Below, in pieces: positions 1-12,712 of a DNA stretch of 64,000 nucleotides. Numbering within the stretch: position 1 is the first letter of the stretch; the number at the start of each line of letters is the position of its first letter. The translations under genes were made by a program, and so were the position numbers. The DNA is taken from NCBI GenBank assembly GCA_949361645.1, contig OX442436.1, positions 2,083,179 through 2,147,178 of the forward strand, written 5' to 3'. Below the pieces are notes generated by a model. It worked only from the letters and a program-made list of their open reading frames with translations, was not told the DNA's origin and searched no databases. This DNA comes from Spongilla lacustris (taxonomy: Eukaryota > Porifera > Demospongiae > Spongillida > Spongillidae).

Positions 1-2991
1 ACTGTGGCTCTTTTTCGTGATTTTTTTTGTTTGTTGGCAATCTGATTAGTTGAGCAAATTTTTTTAACATTTAGAACACATAATGCCTTAATCTTTAATC
101 TGCGTGAAACAATCCTGAATTCAGGATAATGAGTTCTTCCATTTATAACAACCATTGCAGTGAAAGTTAAAATCATTAATGTTTGTTTCACCAATGGTGC
201 ACACATTCTATAGCATGGAATAATTTTAATCATCTAGAAAGCTGCCCAAACTTCAGAGATGCATAAGCACATTTCGTTGCTCTAGCTTACATAAATAAAA
301 TGATTAGCAATTTATAGTTTGTAATGCTTACAAAGAGCATTGAACATATCAATTTTACTCCTTTTAACTACTTATTGGTAGTAGCACCTCCAGACTCTTG
401 GTAGAAGTTGTATTTTTATCAAACTTGTACACAAAACAAAATAATAGAAAAGTGTAATTTATGATCACTGTCTGAGCATCCCCCCTTTCTTTTTATGTCC
501 CAACAGTACTGGTGACAGCATGTCTACCAATGCCAGGTATTTCTGCATTGCTCTCAATGACAGATATTTTTATTTTGCAGAGGCGAACCATCATACCACC
601 CGCTTTGACTCACTTTGCTTGGTCCACCTTGAATTAATTCGATGCTCGTACCTCCTGTGTCCCATATTCTTGAATTTGCTAATATGGTTCTCCTTACAGA
701 TCGCTGTAACAGTTTCTATCTTGAAAGTAAGCTTCCTGCTTTCCTCAACTTTATACCTGACTTTGATGGTAACCGCGGCATTATTTGTGAACGAAAAAGG
801 AAACTAAGTCTAAACATTGTTTTTCAAAAAGAAATAAAAATTTGAACAACAAATGTATAGCGCTGTTTATAGATGAAAGCCTACAGAAGTTAAATATCAT
901 CAATACCTTTCGAATTGATGTCGATACAAACAGCGTAAAGTCATCCTTAATTCAGGATTTCCAAAACAGATTAAAGGTTAAGGACAGGCCCCAAAATTAT
1001 GAAACAGAGCAACAGTTTTACTATGATATACGGAGAAATCCTAAAAAAAGGGGGGGCAATTTTCATTAATTTTTTTAGCCTTTAATTACTTATTTAATGC
1101 TGATACCAAGGTACCAATAAAATATTTAAAAATAATATGGATACCCCAAGGACTTTTCTAAGATCTCATCTTTTTAAGTCAAATTAAATTGTTTGAATCA
1201 TTGCGAAGCATGAAGCAACCTCAGAAACGCATACAACATGACCAATCTTAATAACCAGTAATAGTTAAGGGCTGATAGTATCAATAAAAAAGTTTGGGCC
1301 CTTAACTACATTCCTTCAGGGCACAGTGATGAGAAAATGCAAACCAAAGTTCTTTACCTGATTACCATGCATTAATTACATTTAATAACTAACTTTAAAA
1401 GCATAATCCTTATGTAGAAATGATTGGAGATTCTGAAAATAAAGTTTGCATCTCTTATGACTGTATTGTCTAAAAGTTACAAACAAATAACCACATGCAT
1501 AACTTAAAAATTTGGTCTTATTGTGTGGAGAAATGTACACTTACTGTAACAACAATATCTATCATTATAGCACGACGATAGTTATATATGCATCCCCTTC
1601 TTAAGAATTGTGCAGTTGTGTGAAAAGTTCCTTGGTAAGTATTCCACTCTCCTTAAAAGTATTTTTCAGATTCCTTTCACACACAAGTGCATTGCCAATA
1701 GTTGCATCCCAAATAAGGGCATAAACATGATGGGGCATATACGCACAATGATGCGAAATGCACTGAGTTGGTAGTGTTGCTCACTGGCTATGAAGACCTA
1801 TAGGTCCTGGAGGGCAGCATTTGGCATAATTGGTTTCTCGCCTGGCTACACGGTATGATCTCCCTAAGTCCCACCACCTGGTGAGAGCAAACATTCATGT
1901 ACTACTGTCCACTCAGTGTCCTTCCAGGAAGCCTGCTTGGTGTAGTGTGCTCTATATATATGTGCACAGTGTGTTATGTGGTATTTTAGTATCAACTCAC
2001 TCATGGTAATCTCACAAAGACAACAAATATTTTTGTCAACTTTTTGATGGCACAGAAAGTGATTTTTTTTCTCATTCTAATAGTCAGAGTAAATGACACT
2101 AAAGAAACAGATAGTTGGCAATTTCCTCGTTAACCATGTAAATAGTGGAAAATCACATTGCAGCCAAAAAAAGTGCCATCTTTCAAAGCTCTGCACAATC
2201 ATCAGGCTTCTTGCATATTCAGAACGGAAGACATATTAGAAAAAGAAATTTAGTAATACGGGGCAGAGTTTTATATTTAAGAAACTAATAACTGCAATGC
2301 TCTGAATATCAACGTTGGTCTAGGAAATTGAATTGCTGGCATTATGTCTGCTCCTATTGTTGGCACCACTTCTGTAATAATGGATGCTGTAGTATTTGGT
2401 TTTGTGTAGCTAGCTTTGATTTTTATTAACCACGATCAGTCAGGATATATCAGTTTTTGCAATCCAAAGCTGTCTGAATATTTATCCATTATAAGAGTTG
2501 ATCACATGTGTTTTCCACCTCTTTTATCCTAATACATGTAACTCCCTTGAAGAAGTCCTCGATAGGCATTGTACACATTGGTGAATTTTTGTATCATGCT
2601 ATGTAATTTTCAGTGTTGGCATACGCCTCCAATGAGTAATGCTCCATACAGATCAAAACCAAACGATCACAGCTTTTATATTCCTATCCTTGATGTTTGG
2701 TCAAATACATGTGTCTGCTGTTACTGGTTATAAAGCTTAACCTATAATTGTTTGAAAAAAACGTAAGGTATACCTTACGAAAACGTAAGGTATAACTAAC
2801 GTTGGGCTTTTAATGTTCTGATGAACAATATTCATTTCCAAACGAATTTATTAACTTTTTCATGTATGTTACAAACCAGTGTAAGTACGAATGTCACTCA
2901 ATAGCTCAACTGTGCAAAACTGCCACCACTATATGAAAAACCATAAAATGTACATATCGTAATGAAGCGGCGATGGCATTGCTAGACGGTA
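1..2991. other. AT-rich stretch with no recognised gene
   Basis: I see no supported gene here. Plus-strand stretches around 520-845 and 842-1069 read as short open frames with ordinary amino-acid mix, but in different frames and with no recognised family. They may be a decayed mobile-element protein or chance. A tRNA-like patch near 1765-1815 lacks a proper B box. A short palindromic repeat of the word CGTAAGGTATACCTTACG lies at about 2762-2795. If OGFOD1 continues leftwards, this stretch could be its intron. Confidence 0.4.
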
Positions 2992-3000
2992 CTACTTGCA

Positions 3001-3547
3001 TAGTTGGGCGTGGCCCTCCCTTCGCGTATTGGCGGAAGGTCGGGTTGCAAGCCTATAGCAAGATTTGTTCTGGAGTGTTATGTAATATCGTTGTGAATAT
3101 CGTTCTGTTATTGCACATTCGGGTAGTGATTATTGAGCGTTAGATTACGTGTGATATGCGGTTTGTGTGTCTGCAGAGCAGCTGTTCAAGATATGTACAT
3201 GTATTGCTTCGGGTGCGGTATCGATTAGTTGGGCATGGTCCGCCCTTCGCATTGTTGTTCAGGCTTCATAGTAGCAGGGCAGCGCAACTCTTTAGCTGCC
3301 TCTGTAAAACATTCGCAAACAAAAGCAATGTTTGTCCGCTCCATGAAAATTCATATACATGTAAGTTAAATGGAAGGAGCAGCTGCCTATCATTACCTCA
3401 CATCAGCCGCTAATTGGGTGATAATGGAACCCACTTGAACGCTGCAATCCGATTGGACTGCAATCCCCGTTGCAGCAGAACAAATCCAGGTATAGGCTTG
3501 CAACCCGACCTTCCGCCAATACGCGAAGGGAGGGCCACGCCCAACTA
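3001..3547. mobile_element. MITE, family A copy 1 (9-bp target duplication)
   Basis: The two ends are long inverted repeats of about 70 bp, starting TAGTTGGGCGTGGCCCTCCC at 3001 and mirrored to end at 3547. Both sides are flanked by the direct repeat CTACTTGCA (2992-3000 and 3548-3556), a clean 9-bp target-site duplication. The inside (547 bp in total) has no convincing transposase. A second, partial copy of the terminal sequence sits inside near 3225. A related element at 29273-29771 has the same end style, a 9-bp duplication and a shared inner block. A 9-bp duplication is typical of Mutator-like elements, but the superfamily is inferred from this alone. Confidence 0.85.
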
Positions 3548-3875
3548 CTACTTGCATTCATGTTGAAAACGAGGTTCGAAATTCAGAGTAGCGATAACTT
3601 GTATTTCTTCGGTTGTGGACCTTCAAAGACAGTGTTTTTCTATGTTGCGCCTTACGCGAACGATACCGTTTGTTACTCAGCGGCATGTATCCACTAGTGG
3701 CTGATGCGGCAGCTCGTGGCAGTTAGAGCCTGGTCCATTGAAAGCTGTAATGTACGAATACATCGATCGCAAAATCGCCAAATAATACGCTTCATTTTTT
3801 ACTTAAAAATAGTAAGCTATACCCCTTACATCCGGCAATTATTGGTTTAACGTTGTATCATTTTGTTTCGTTAAT

Positions 3876-4037
3876 GTGGGGGATGCGCGAACGCAATCCT
3901 CCCCTACCAAAAATTGCGCACCCGAGGCTCCCACGTTTGGGGAGATCGCAGGTTTCAACCGGACGAAGTGCAATGCACGGTCTCCACCCGAAGGGACCGC
4001 CTTCTTGATCACGGTACCCTCTGTGCCAGGTAAGTTA
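3876..4037 (-). ncRNA. U1: U1 spliceosomal snRNA
   Basis: Read on the minus strand, this is a recognisable U1 small nuclear RNA of about 162 nt (human 164). It base-pairs with 5' splice sites in the first step of splicing. Landmarks in order: the 5' recognition arm ACTTACCTGG (4035-4026); stem-loop I with GATCAAGAAGG, the U1-70K site; stem-loop II with ATTGCACTTC, the U1A site; a stem-loop III region ending CTCCCCAAACGTGGGAG; the Sm site AATTTTTGG; and a GC-rich final hairpin with CGTTCGCGCATCCCCC. The arm is fully complementary to the consensus donor CAG/GTAAGT used in this window. All landmarks are intact, so this is likely a functional gene rather than a scrambled pseudogene. The exact 5' end is uncertain by 1-3 nt. 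No promoter element was identified with confidence. Confidence 0.93.
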
Positions 4038-5546
4038 ATGTAGAAGTCAAAGTTGTATCATTATATACCCTTACACAAATACTACCCTTGTGGGTTTTAC
4101 GAGTAATTAACATGAATATTCACCATGTGCGAACGAACCATCAGTTTTATTGGGAACCCGTACATATTTCAAAGGTGGTCCTCAATTGAGGGCCAAGTTC
4201 GAAAGTTGGGGGTAATAGAGGTTAGATAGAAAGTCAACTTAGGTAAGGTTAACTCTGCCTAAACCTTCACTGGAAGGTCCAAACTTAACTACAACTTTCA
4301 TCACATCCAGACATGTACGACATAAATTTTAGAGTTTTTAGGATGGTGTGTAGAACTGCACCCTCCCCCTTTATGCCTTCGTGGTACTGAATAGTAAAGG
4401 TGTAGGGTAAGGGGGGGGGGGGGGGGGGGGGGGGGGTAAGCCTCAGATAAAAGTGTGGGGGGCAATTGCCTCCACATCTCCCCATGCTTCCTATATTGCA
4501 CAGGACATGGCTTACATGTAGATCATCAATAAGTATAACTAGTGTCATCACAGCTTGGCAATGCACACCAGTGCTCTATATCCAGGCTGAAATTGATCCA
4601 CCTTTATTGGATAAGCAGTTTGTGGAGCTATTTGCTTATTGTGGAATGGCCTCAGGGGTGTGTACATCGACAGATTTGTGTCGTGGCAGAAAGTATTCAC
4701 TCATGGTACATCACACCATGCTTTGTCATCAATCTCCCACAAAGATTATGGTTAATTGAGGCATTCTGAACATGTAGAGATTTTTGTCAATTACAAGTTT
4801 GCACAACTAGGACATTGGATGAAGGCTTGCCATCATGGGGCTATCCCATAGACACTGTATACCTACATGTATGTCCTTGGCCACTAACAATCCCAACACA
4901 CACTCTACAGTGCTTTTGAACCGTCTCTATCATTTATCTAGTGAAACTATAATAGCTACTTGGCCAAATACAAACCACGCGGATTATTCATTGAGAAAAA
5001 AAACTAGTGTCAGTTGTACAATGGAATTTTTAGATAGTGACATTCCTTTCCTCCATAATTATGTCTTTGAAAAATTGCTGTGCAACGAACCAGAAGTACA
5101 CCCTTTTAAAAGTTACAGCTGTGCAAAAAAAGGATGCATGCTATTAAGAAACGTAATGTAGAGCTTGCACATGACCAAATGGATAAATTATAAGGATAAT
5201 TTCAACAAACATTATACAGTTTAGCTTGCTAGAGGTATGTTTCATAATGAGGCACGAACGTTACTTATCTTACGGTATTTTCTACTTGTATACCTAGTGT
5301 CCAGCTGCAAACAGCAGTGAACTACTTGCTTTGTAATAATTTATACAATACATACAAATGCCAATGCATAGCCATATTTCATTCTTGTAGTTTGCGCCAC
5401 TTACACGTACGTTGCTGTACTATAAAATAATATAAATCCCCCGCTTTCGTGTATTATCTCATCCCTAGCGTTGATGTCCTTCTACTGAAGACACGTAATG
5501 GGGTAGTGAGAGGGGGGGCTTGGGGCCACCTATGTCTGCATGATAC
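4038..5546. other. Intergenic or intronic stretch without recognised gene
   Basis: This stretch includes a pure G run at about 4411-4436 and scattered TACATGTA words. A plus-strand frame of 108 codons at 4835-5161 has no recognised similarity and no splice context I can defend. Nothing else is supported. Confidence 0.4.
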
Positions 5547-6340
5547 CAAGGACACTTAATTATTACATGGACTGGAAACCACAATAAATTCATGTCGCCA
5601 TCCTCATTGCTCATGAATTATTAATGAGTCAATACATGTACTCGACGATGTGACTGTTGTAGTGCATCAGAAGACTGGGACTTGTCTGGGGTGCCGCGAC
5701 GTTGTTTTATGTTATGTATAAACCATTCTTTGCTATTTTTGGCATCGCTAATTCAAAATGAGCAATGAACCAATAATTAATAAACATCAGTTCAAAGTTA
5801 TGTATAGAAATAAATACAGGTTCAGTCATCATGTAAATATAATCTCGAGTTAGAGAAACCATCCTGGTATACTGTGGAACGTTAAATAAGGCCATACCTA
5901 TTACCATATTTGCAGAGGCCTGACAAAGAGAACATGCGCATCGTTCGATTAAAATCATTTGCCCTTTCTGTAAGGAACATCCTTTCCACTACAAACTAAC
6001 ATACGAGTTGTATCATACCATTAAGCGTTGGAAACACCTTTCAAAACAAACGTCTGCTCATCGATGTGTCCAGGAGCCTAACCAAAGTAGCGTAGCAAGG
6101 CAAAACACGCATGTAGAAGCTAAGACCCGTACGTTCACGTAATCTTTAAGACTTATAACGGATTTACCTCAACAAAAGAACAGCTTTCTGTAACTGTAAG
6201 TCACTCCAAAGCTAAGACGACTTCGCAAAACCCTTTGTTTGTCCAAAAAATCTGGGAACGAGGCGCAACGAGGATTGCGACAATTTATAGTATTACGTTA
6301 CGCGGCGGTTTCCAGTCCATGTAATAATTAAGTGTCCTTG
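5547..6340. mobile_element. MITE-like element, family B
   Basis: The ends are inverted copies of a 34-bp word, CAAGGACACTTAATTATTAC and onward, starting at 5547 and ending at 6340. The flanks share the direct repeat ATGATAC (5540-5546 and 6341-6347), a probable 7-bp target duplication. The 794-bp element has no recognisable transposase. Only one copy is seen in this window, so the ends are less certain than for family A. Confidence 0.7.
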
Positions 6341-6633
6341 ATGATACTTGCACTAACATGAGAAAACGTTGCCTAATAGCTATTAAAATTATTATTTTAA
6401 AATTGCAATCAGGCAACAAAAAAATTAAACTTAACATGCAAATATTTTATGTACAAAGGCATTTTACAACAAAACTTCCTATCGGCTTTGATACAACAAA
6501 AAGGTTTTAGTGATGCAAAAACCAACACTGACACATATACATCCATGCAGGTCAAAAAAAAGTGCAGATAGATCTTACTGGCAAATAATTATTTTTGCAC
6601 ATCAATCTACACAAAACTTCATGCAGAACTTAC

Positions 6634-9600
6634 CCTCACAACAAAAGTAAGCAATTGCATCCAGTGCATATTCGCCAATCTCAGGATCAGTGTCACTAAC
6701 TAGTGTATAGTCTCCAGGCTGCCAATGGTGGATCCGTGCATGACACAGAGCTACTGGACTGTTCATCTCGCCTTCAGTCACAGTACCACTACTAAGCTGT
6801 GAAGTTTCTATGTGTGTACTATTATCAGGTACAAAAGGAGCCTCCAAATTTGGCTGATCATTTTCACAAGAACTGTCATCAGATTCACTACTGCCACTAC
6901 TACCATCTTCAATGGGAGGCTTCACTACATTCCGAGCAAGATCAAGACCAGTTATGTGTGCCAAGAGTCTGCAAAAAGGTTCTGAACAGAGGAACTTCTG
7001 ACAACATGCGTTGATTGGTGGAATGCTCTCAAACGTAGCAGTATGAATGTGCCTTAAAAGAGCATATGTGGCTGTAAATGCTTGTCACTGCTTCATAAAT
7101 AAAATACCTTCTGTTGGGTGGACCTTGAGTGACCCAACGACACTGGCCTGCTTGCAATTCTTCACACATCTGCAAGTACTTCTCTTCCTGAGCAGAAAAC
7201 AGAAGTACACTTAACAAGAACTCCACCATACTCTATGTGAGTTGAGTATATAAGTCCATATTAGTATAATTCTGTTAGAGAATATAGACATAGAAAAGAA
7301 GATTTTATGTAGTTTTCTTATCTGGTGAGATCAGGGCTCTACCTAATGAATACATCATTCAATTCCAATCCCCCCCCCCCCCCCCCCCCCCCCATATGAC
7401 GCAATCATTTTTGGTTGGAGTTATCACAAGTTCCAAACATATTGTGCCCACTTCAATACAACCCTCAAACACATAAGACATTCCCTCTTTTCCTGAAATG
7501 CACATCTAACAAAGATAGTATATTTATACATAGTCATACACTGAGTCCTGAATTAGAACCATGCAGAAGGCTAAAGGATGTAGTGCCCTGAACAGAGCGA
7601 GAGTCTACTATGAAACCTGAGGATTCTGATCACAAATGACTAGTGTAACTACAGCAATGCATACAATGTGCATGCAGTATGATCATTTGCAAGAGCATAC
7701 TGTGTACCAAATTTGGACAGACTTATATACATATACTACTGCTTTTAAGAACAGATCACTGCAAGAAATGTAACTACACTACTACAAAGGCACAATAAAG
7801 GAGGGGGGGGGGGGGGGGGGTATTTAAAGAATAGAGGCGCAACTCACACACTCATATCATTAGTGACCTATCATAATGATTAACCCCATAAGTGGAAACC
7901 ATCATACATTAACTAATTTTTTTGAAATACATGTATTTACATAACAAATTACGCATCTAATGTTAGTACAATGTTTCACAACTAATACATGTAATAGAAA
8001 TAGAAGCACGTAATGTTACTTATTCGTGGCCTTCTGTAAACACTTTTCTTGTTTGGCAATGTAGCATAGCATACATGTATAAGCCCTATTGAATTGTTTG
8101 TATTTTTAATCCAGGGAAACAGTAGCGACATAAGCAACAAGTTCTAAGCTGTTTTATGCAGCTAGCATCAACATTTCATTATTCACACATTTTAATGAAA
8201 TTAATGCATCTTGTTTGGCCCCTTTTGGAGCATTTACGTGTATATATGGGACAGTTTCCGCGAAAATGTACGAGTTTTATAACATTATAATGTTATAAAA
8301 ATGCTTCTTGTTTGAATCGCTATATCTTCCGAACATTAAACGCTATCAACTTCCTATGTTCAACAGTTCATACTACACCATTTCTCTAATAAATTACATT
8401 TTGGAGTCTTGCACTTGCTCCACGCCAGTATTGCAGCGTTCGATACCCGACCGGCTTCAAACCCGCCATAACTTTAGGTAGGAGTAATCAAATCGCTTCA
8501 AATTCGGTTTGTAGGTACAGAGATCCTACATGTATACCTATTGATTTGTACTGTTCGTTAATTTTTATGCCATCCGTTACGGAGATACAGTTGAACAAAC
8601 TACGTGCACATTGAGCGAGACGCACTTTGCCCTGATCATTGGCGCGAATTGAGCTGGAAAAAGTGGACGTATTTTGTTCAACTGTATATCTCGGTAACGG
8701 ATGGCATAAAAATTAACGAACAGAACACATCGATAGGTATAGGACCTCTGTACCTACAAACCGAATTTGAAGCAATTTGATTACTCCTACTTAAAGCTAT
8801 GGCAGGTTTGAACCCGGTCGTGTATCGAATGTTGCAATACTGGCGTGGAGCAAGTGCAAGACTCCAAAATGTAATTTCTCATAGAGAAATGGTGTAGTAT
8901 GAACTGTTGAAAATAGGAAGTCGATAGCATTTAGCGTTCGGAAGATATAGCGATTCAAACAAGTAGCATTTTTATAACATTATAATGTTATAAAACTCGG
9001 ACATTTCCGTGGAAACTGCCCCATATATATGTACATGTACATTGCCATAGGCGATTTGCCTTCAATGCTACAAACATGCAGCCCCAATAACAATGAATTA
9101 CAAGTAATTACTGACTGGTTATTCATTGATTTGTGCATGGCCAAATAGCACTAGTCATTTTCAGGATCAAACTCATTTCTTATGGCTCCTACATGTATAC
9201 CAAGGAAGGCTAACAACATTGAAATGAGCAAATCTGAAACAAAAGAAGCCTCAAAAGAAAATTCCAAAGCTAATGGAATTGTGAAGCAATTGTTAAATGT
9301 TCAAAGCAGCAAGTTCCAAAATGCAAGGCTACTGCAGCTATTTCAGACAAGTACTGCAATTGAGTTGGAAGCTATCTGAATCTACTCGATTAAAATTACT
9401 ACAGATTCTAACTGCAAATGCATTACATGTACATTGTGACAAAAAGGTAAGCAAGATGTCACTTGTGTGAAGAGGCTTAGCTGGATTGCAACCACAGAAT
9501 CCCTCTACTGTTTGAAAGCCTGACTGCAATGATCCAGCATGGCTTCTTCCTGAGTGCTTTCCCATGATTTCTATACCACTGGAACACACAAAAAAAAAAC

Positions 9601-12600
9601 CTTGCTTGTAAATTATTGTGTCACACACAATGTAATGCATTCACAACGTGAGTCACAAGCATCTGAACATGTAGACTGGGCATGCAGATAAGGTTTCCAA
9701 CTCATTGGCACACTGTCTGAAATACACGCAGATGCAGTAGTCCTTCACTACCTTCTTGCATTCCAGAGCTTGCCGGCTCCAATTATTGAGCGCCTCATGA
9801 CTCCATCAGGTCTGCAACTTTCTTGGGGAGGTTTTTTTGCCTTTATATTGCCCACACTGATGATACCCTACCCTTCCTATACATGCAAGTCATAGTAGTT
9901 GGAGTCTGGTTCTGGAAAAGAACTATTTGTACTTTCAACTTTACTTGTCATACACAAACCAACAAATAACCAGTATTAAAATAAAAATAATGCTTTATTT
10001 TATAATTCATTGGGAACGTATCTGGCTAGGTATCACAGAAGGCAAATTGTCTATGGCGATGTTCCATAAGGGGATACATCAATCATCCTAGGACAAGCAA
10101 ATGATGATTCTATTATTCTTGTTGTAATACATTATTAGCCTAGTGTTTCTAAAAATATTTTTACAAAACAAGTCACTTGAAATTCTCCTACATTTTGTTG
10201 ATAAACACTTTACTAAGAACGGTGGAATCAGATTTTTGGTTTTTTGTATGACCATGAAAATATTAACACAGAAATGCTGCTAGAATTTTTTTTTACCTCA
10301 TAAATGATGGTTTCCACTGCAATGTTATACATAGCCACACTGTGCAAATTAACATACATGTATCACGTACATGTGTACCTACCCTGTAGAAGTAACCAAT
10401 TCCTTCAATGGGCAACAATGTAAATGCAATGTACACATGTACATGTACAAGAAACCCCCCCTATTCCCTTCAAGGACAATGTACATGCACCTACATGTAC
10501 ATGTACATGTTATTCCTTCAAGTGACACGGATTATGTAGTTATACATGTACACAAAGAATTCCCACTTCTTCAATGCACATGCAACTACATGTATTAATA
10601 CATCAACATCTAAATAGCCACACACCAAAAAGAAGTCTGGTAGTTGGATTTGTGAATCCTTCTCAAACTGCCGCCGAATCTGATGTTGAATGCCAATGTC
10701 TAGATATATTGGGTTCACCCAATCATCCAGTTCCTCCGTCTGCGGAAGTAAGTAAACAACGTGTTAGATTATTTGTTTATAAAGGGGCTTACGAATCGCA
10801 AGGAAGAAAACCAGTATAACTTACTGGTAAGTAATCTGGAGCAGTAAAAGCAAGTGGAGGTTCAATGTAAGGCTGTGGTCTCTTGACAGGTGGCCCATGA
10901 AACCAACCATTGACAGAGACTCTCGACTTAGATGAACTATTCACCTCTGATACCTACAGATAGAGGGCTGAACTAATCTGTGACAATGTATGCAAACAAT
11001 TAGTACACACACCTGATGAAATGAAACCGGATTAACATCAAAAAACACCAGCTTGTTCCAGGAAGGCAAAATGCTTCGTACAATATCTCTAGGTTGGCCG
11101 TGTTCTTTGGTATAACACACCAGTAGTACCATCAAAACACAATGCACAACAAGCTGCAGCCTGACTTACCATTCACATCAAACAGATCAAGCTGACCTAA
11201 TGCAGAACAGTACAGTGCATATGGTCACATGCATGTACGTACATTTACAATTATTAAATATGTGAATCCAGCTGGTTGTAAAGTACATGTGCAGTATGTT
11301 CACTATTGAGTGCAATGGTTTTAATAGCATTAATTTTAATTAATCAGTACATACAATGTACATTGTATGATCATCTAATGAAGAGTGCAATTGTTTAATC
11401 AGGTGTTACGTCAGCAACTCCTATACAGGATTTGCTCTGTTATGAATTTCATTAAAAATGCAACTTGCTTCTAACAAGACTCCTGATGATTGGATAGTTT
11501 AGCTTGTCGTCGTGCTGTGGTCATAGCAAGAAGAGCACAACTGATTATAATTTTCTATACATGTAGACCAACTTTAGACACATGCAGTAACATACTGTAG
11601 TTAATGCTTCTCTGAAGTGTTATATAATGGCAACCTGCACACTATTTTGTGAAAGACTTTCAGCACTCACATTTTCATGGATAAGCATCAAGGTGAATGG
11701 TAACCTAACCTTTAATCTCCCGTCGTCCTACGCGTAGGATTAGCGTCCTACACACAGGATTAGTGTCCTACGCGTAGGACGCAAGTTTAAATTAATTTTT
11801 AGCAAACTCATATGATCAAAAAATAAAACAAAATCTCATTGCACTGTAGAAATGGTTATAAATTCAGGAAATATTTTTGCTTTCTTGCAATTCTTCAAAG
11901 ATTGTCAAATACAATTAATACTGCATTGCTAAAAGATGTATTTGCGGTAAAAATTGCAAAGCAACTTAAAGTACCAAAAAGTAATGTTGGGAAGATCAGA
12001 GCAACATTATAAAAGAAGGGGGTAGTAGGACAGGTCTTTTGCACTAAGCATATAAAAAAGTACATTGTAGATTTGGACATTGCTAGCTCCACAAGCTTAT
12101 GAACGATAGGTATTTTTCAGACTCATGTTGCGGGAATAGCCAAGTGAATGGACAAAATCTTGAAAACGTACAGTGCGTTTTCGGTAAAAATGGCAAAATC
12201 AATTAGAGTAAAAATACTGCCGTAGAATGTATAAAGTAGCCCACACATCATGCTTCAAAAATCATTCAAAAAAAGTGATACTTGTCGTACTTTTTTCTGT
12301 GACAATTAAATTCTCTACATAATGCGAACCATATCTGTTTATTTGCATTGTGTAACCAAGGGTGTAATTTACAAAATGCACTGACAATTGGTAAATGTAG
12401 CATGATACATGTAGTCACATCAAACAACAGTAGAGAAATGGATGCCAAAAAACTGCATTTCTATCTATCCTACGCGTAGGACTTGGACCTGGAGAATTAA
12501 GGTTAAGGTAATTACATGTTGTACCTCCTGGAGCTGTCTTTAACAATTTACCTCCATTTCCTATCAATCCTATTAATGGCAGGTCATGAAACAAGTGAAT

Positions 12601-12650
12601 ATTAGTTATTTTTAGTTAAAGAATACTCAGCCTGCACAGAGGCAGGAGCC

Positions 12651-12712
<62 letters not shown>

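Noticed and set aside
1765..1815. tRNA- or SINE-like patch (GTTGGTAGTG...GGTCCTGGAG)
   Set aside because: It has no proper B box, no acceptor stem and no second copy seen, so it was not called as a tRNA or SINE.
4285..4566. Proline-rich minus-strand frames near 4.4 kb
   Set aside because: They are generated by a G homopolymer (CCC codons on the minus strand).
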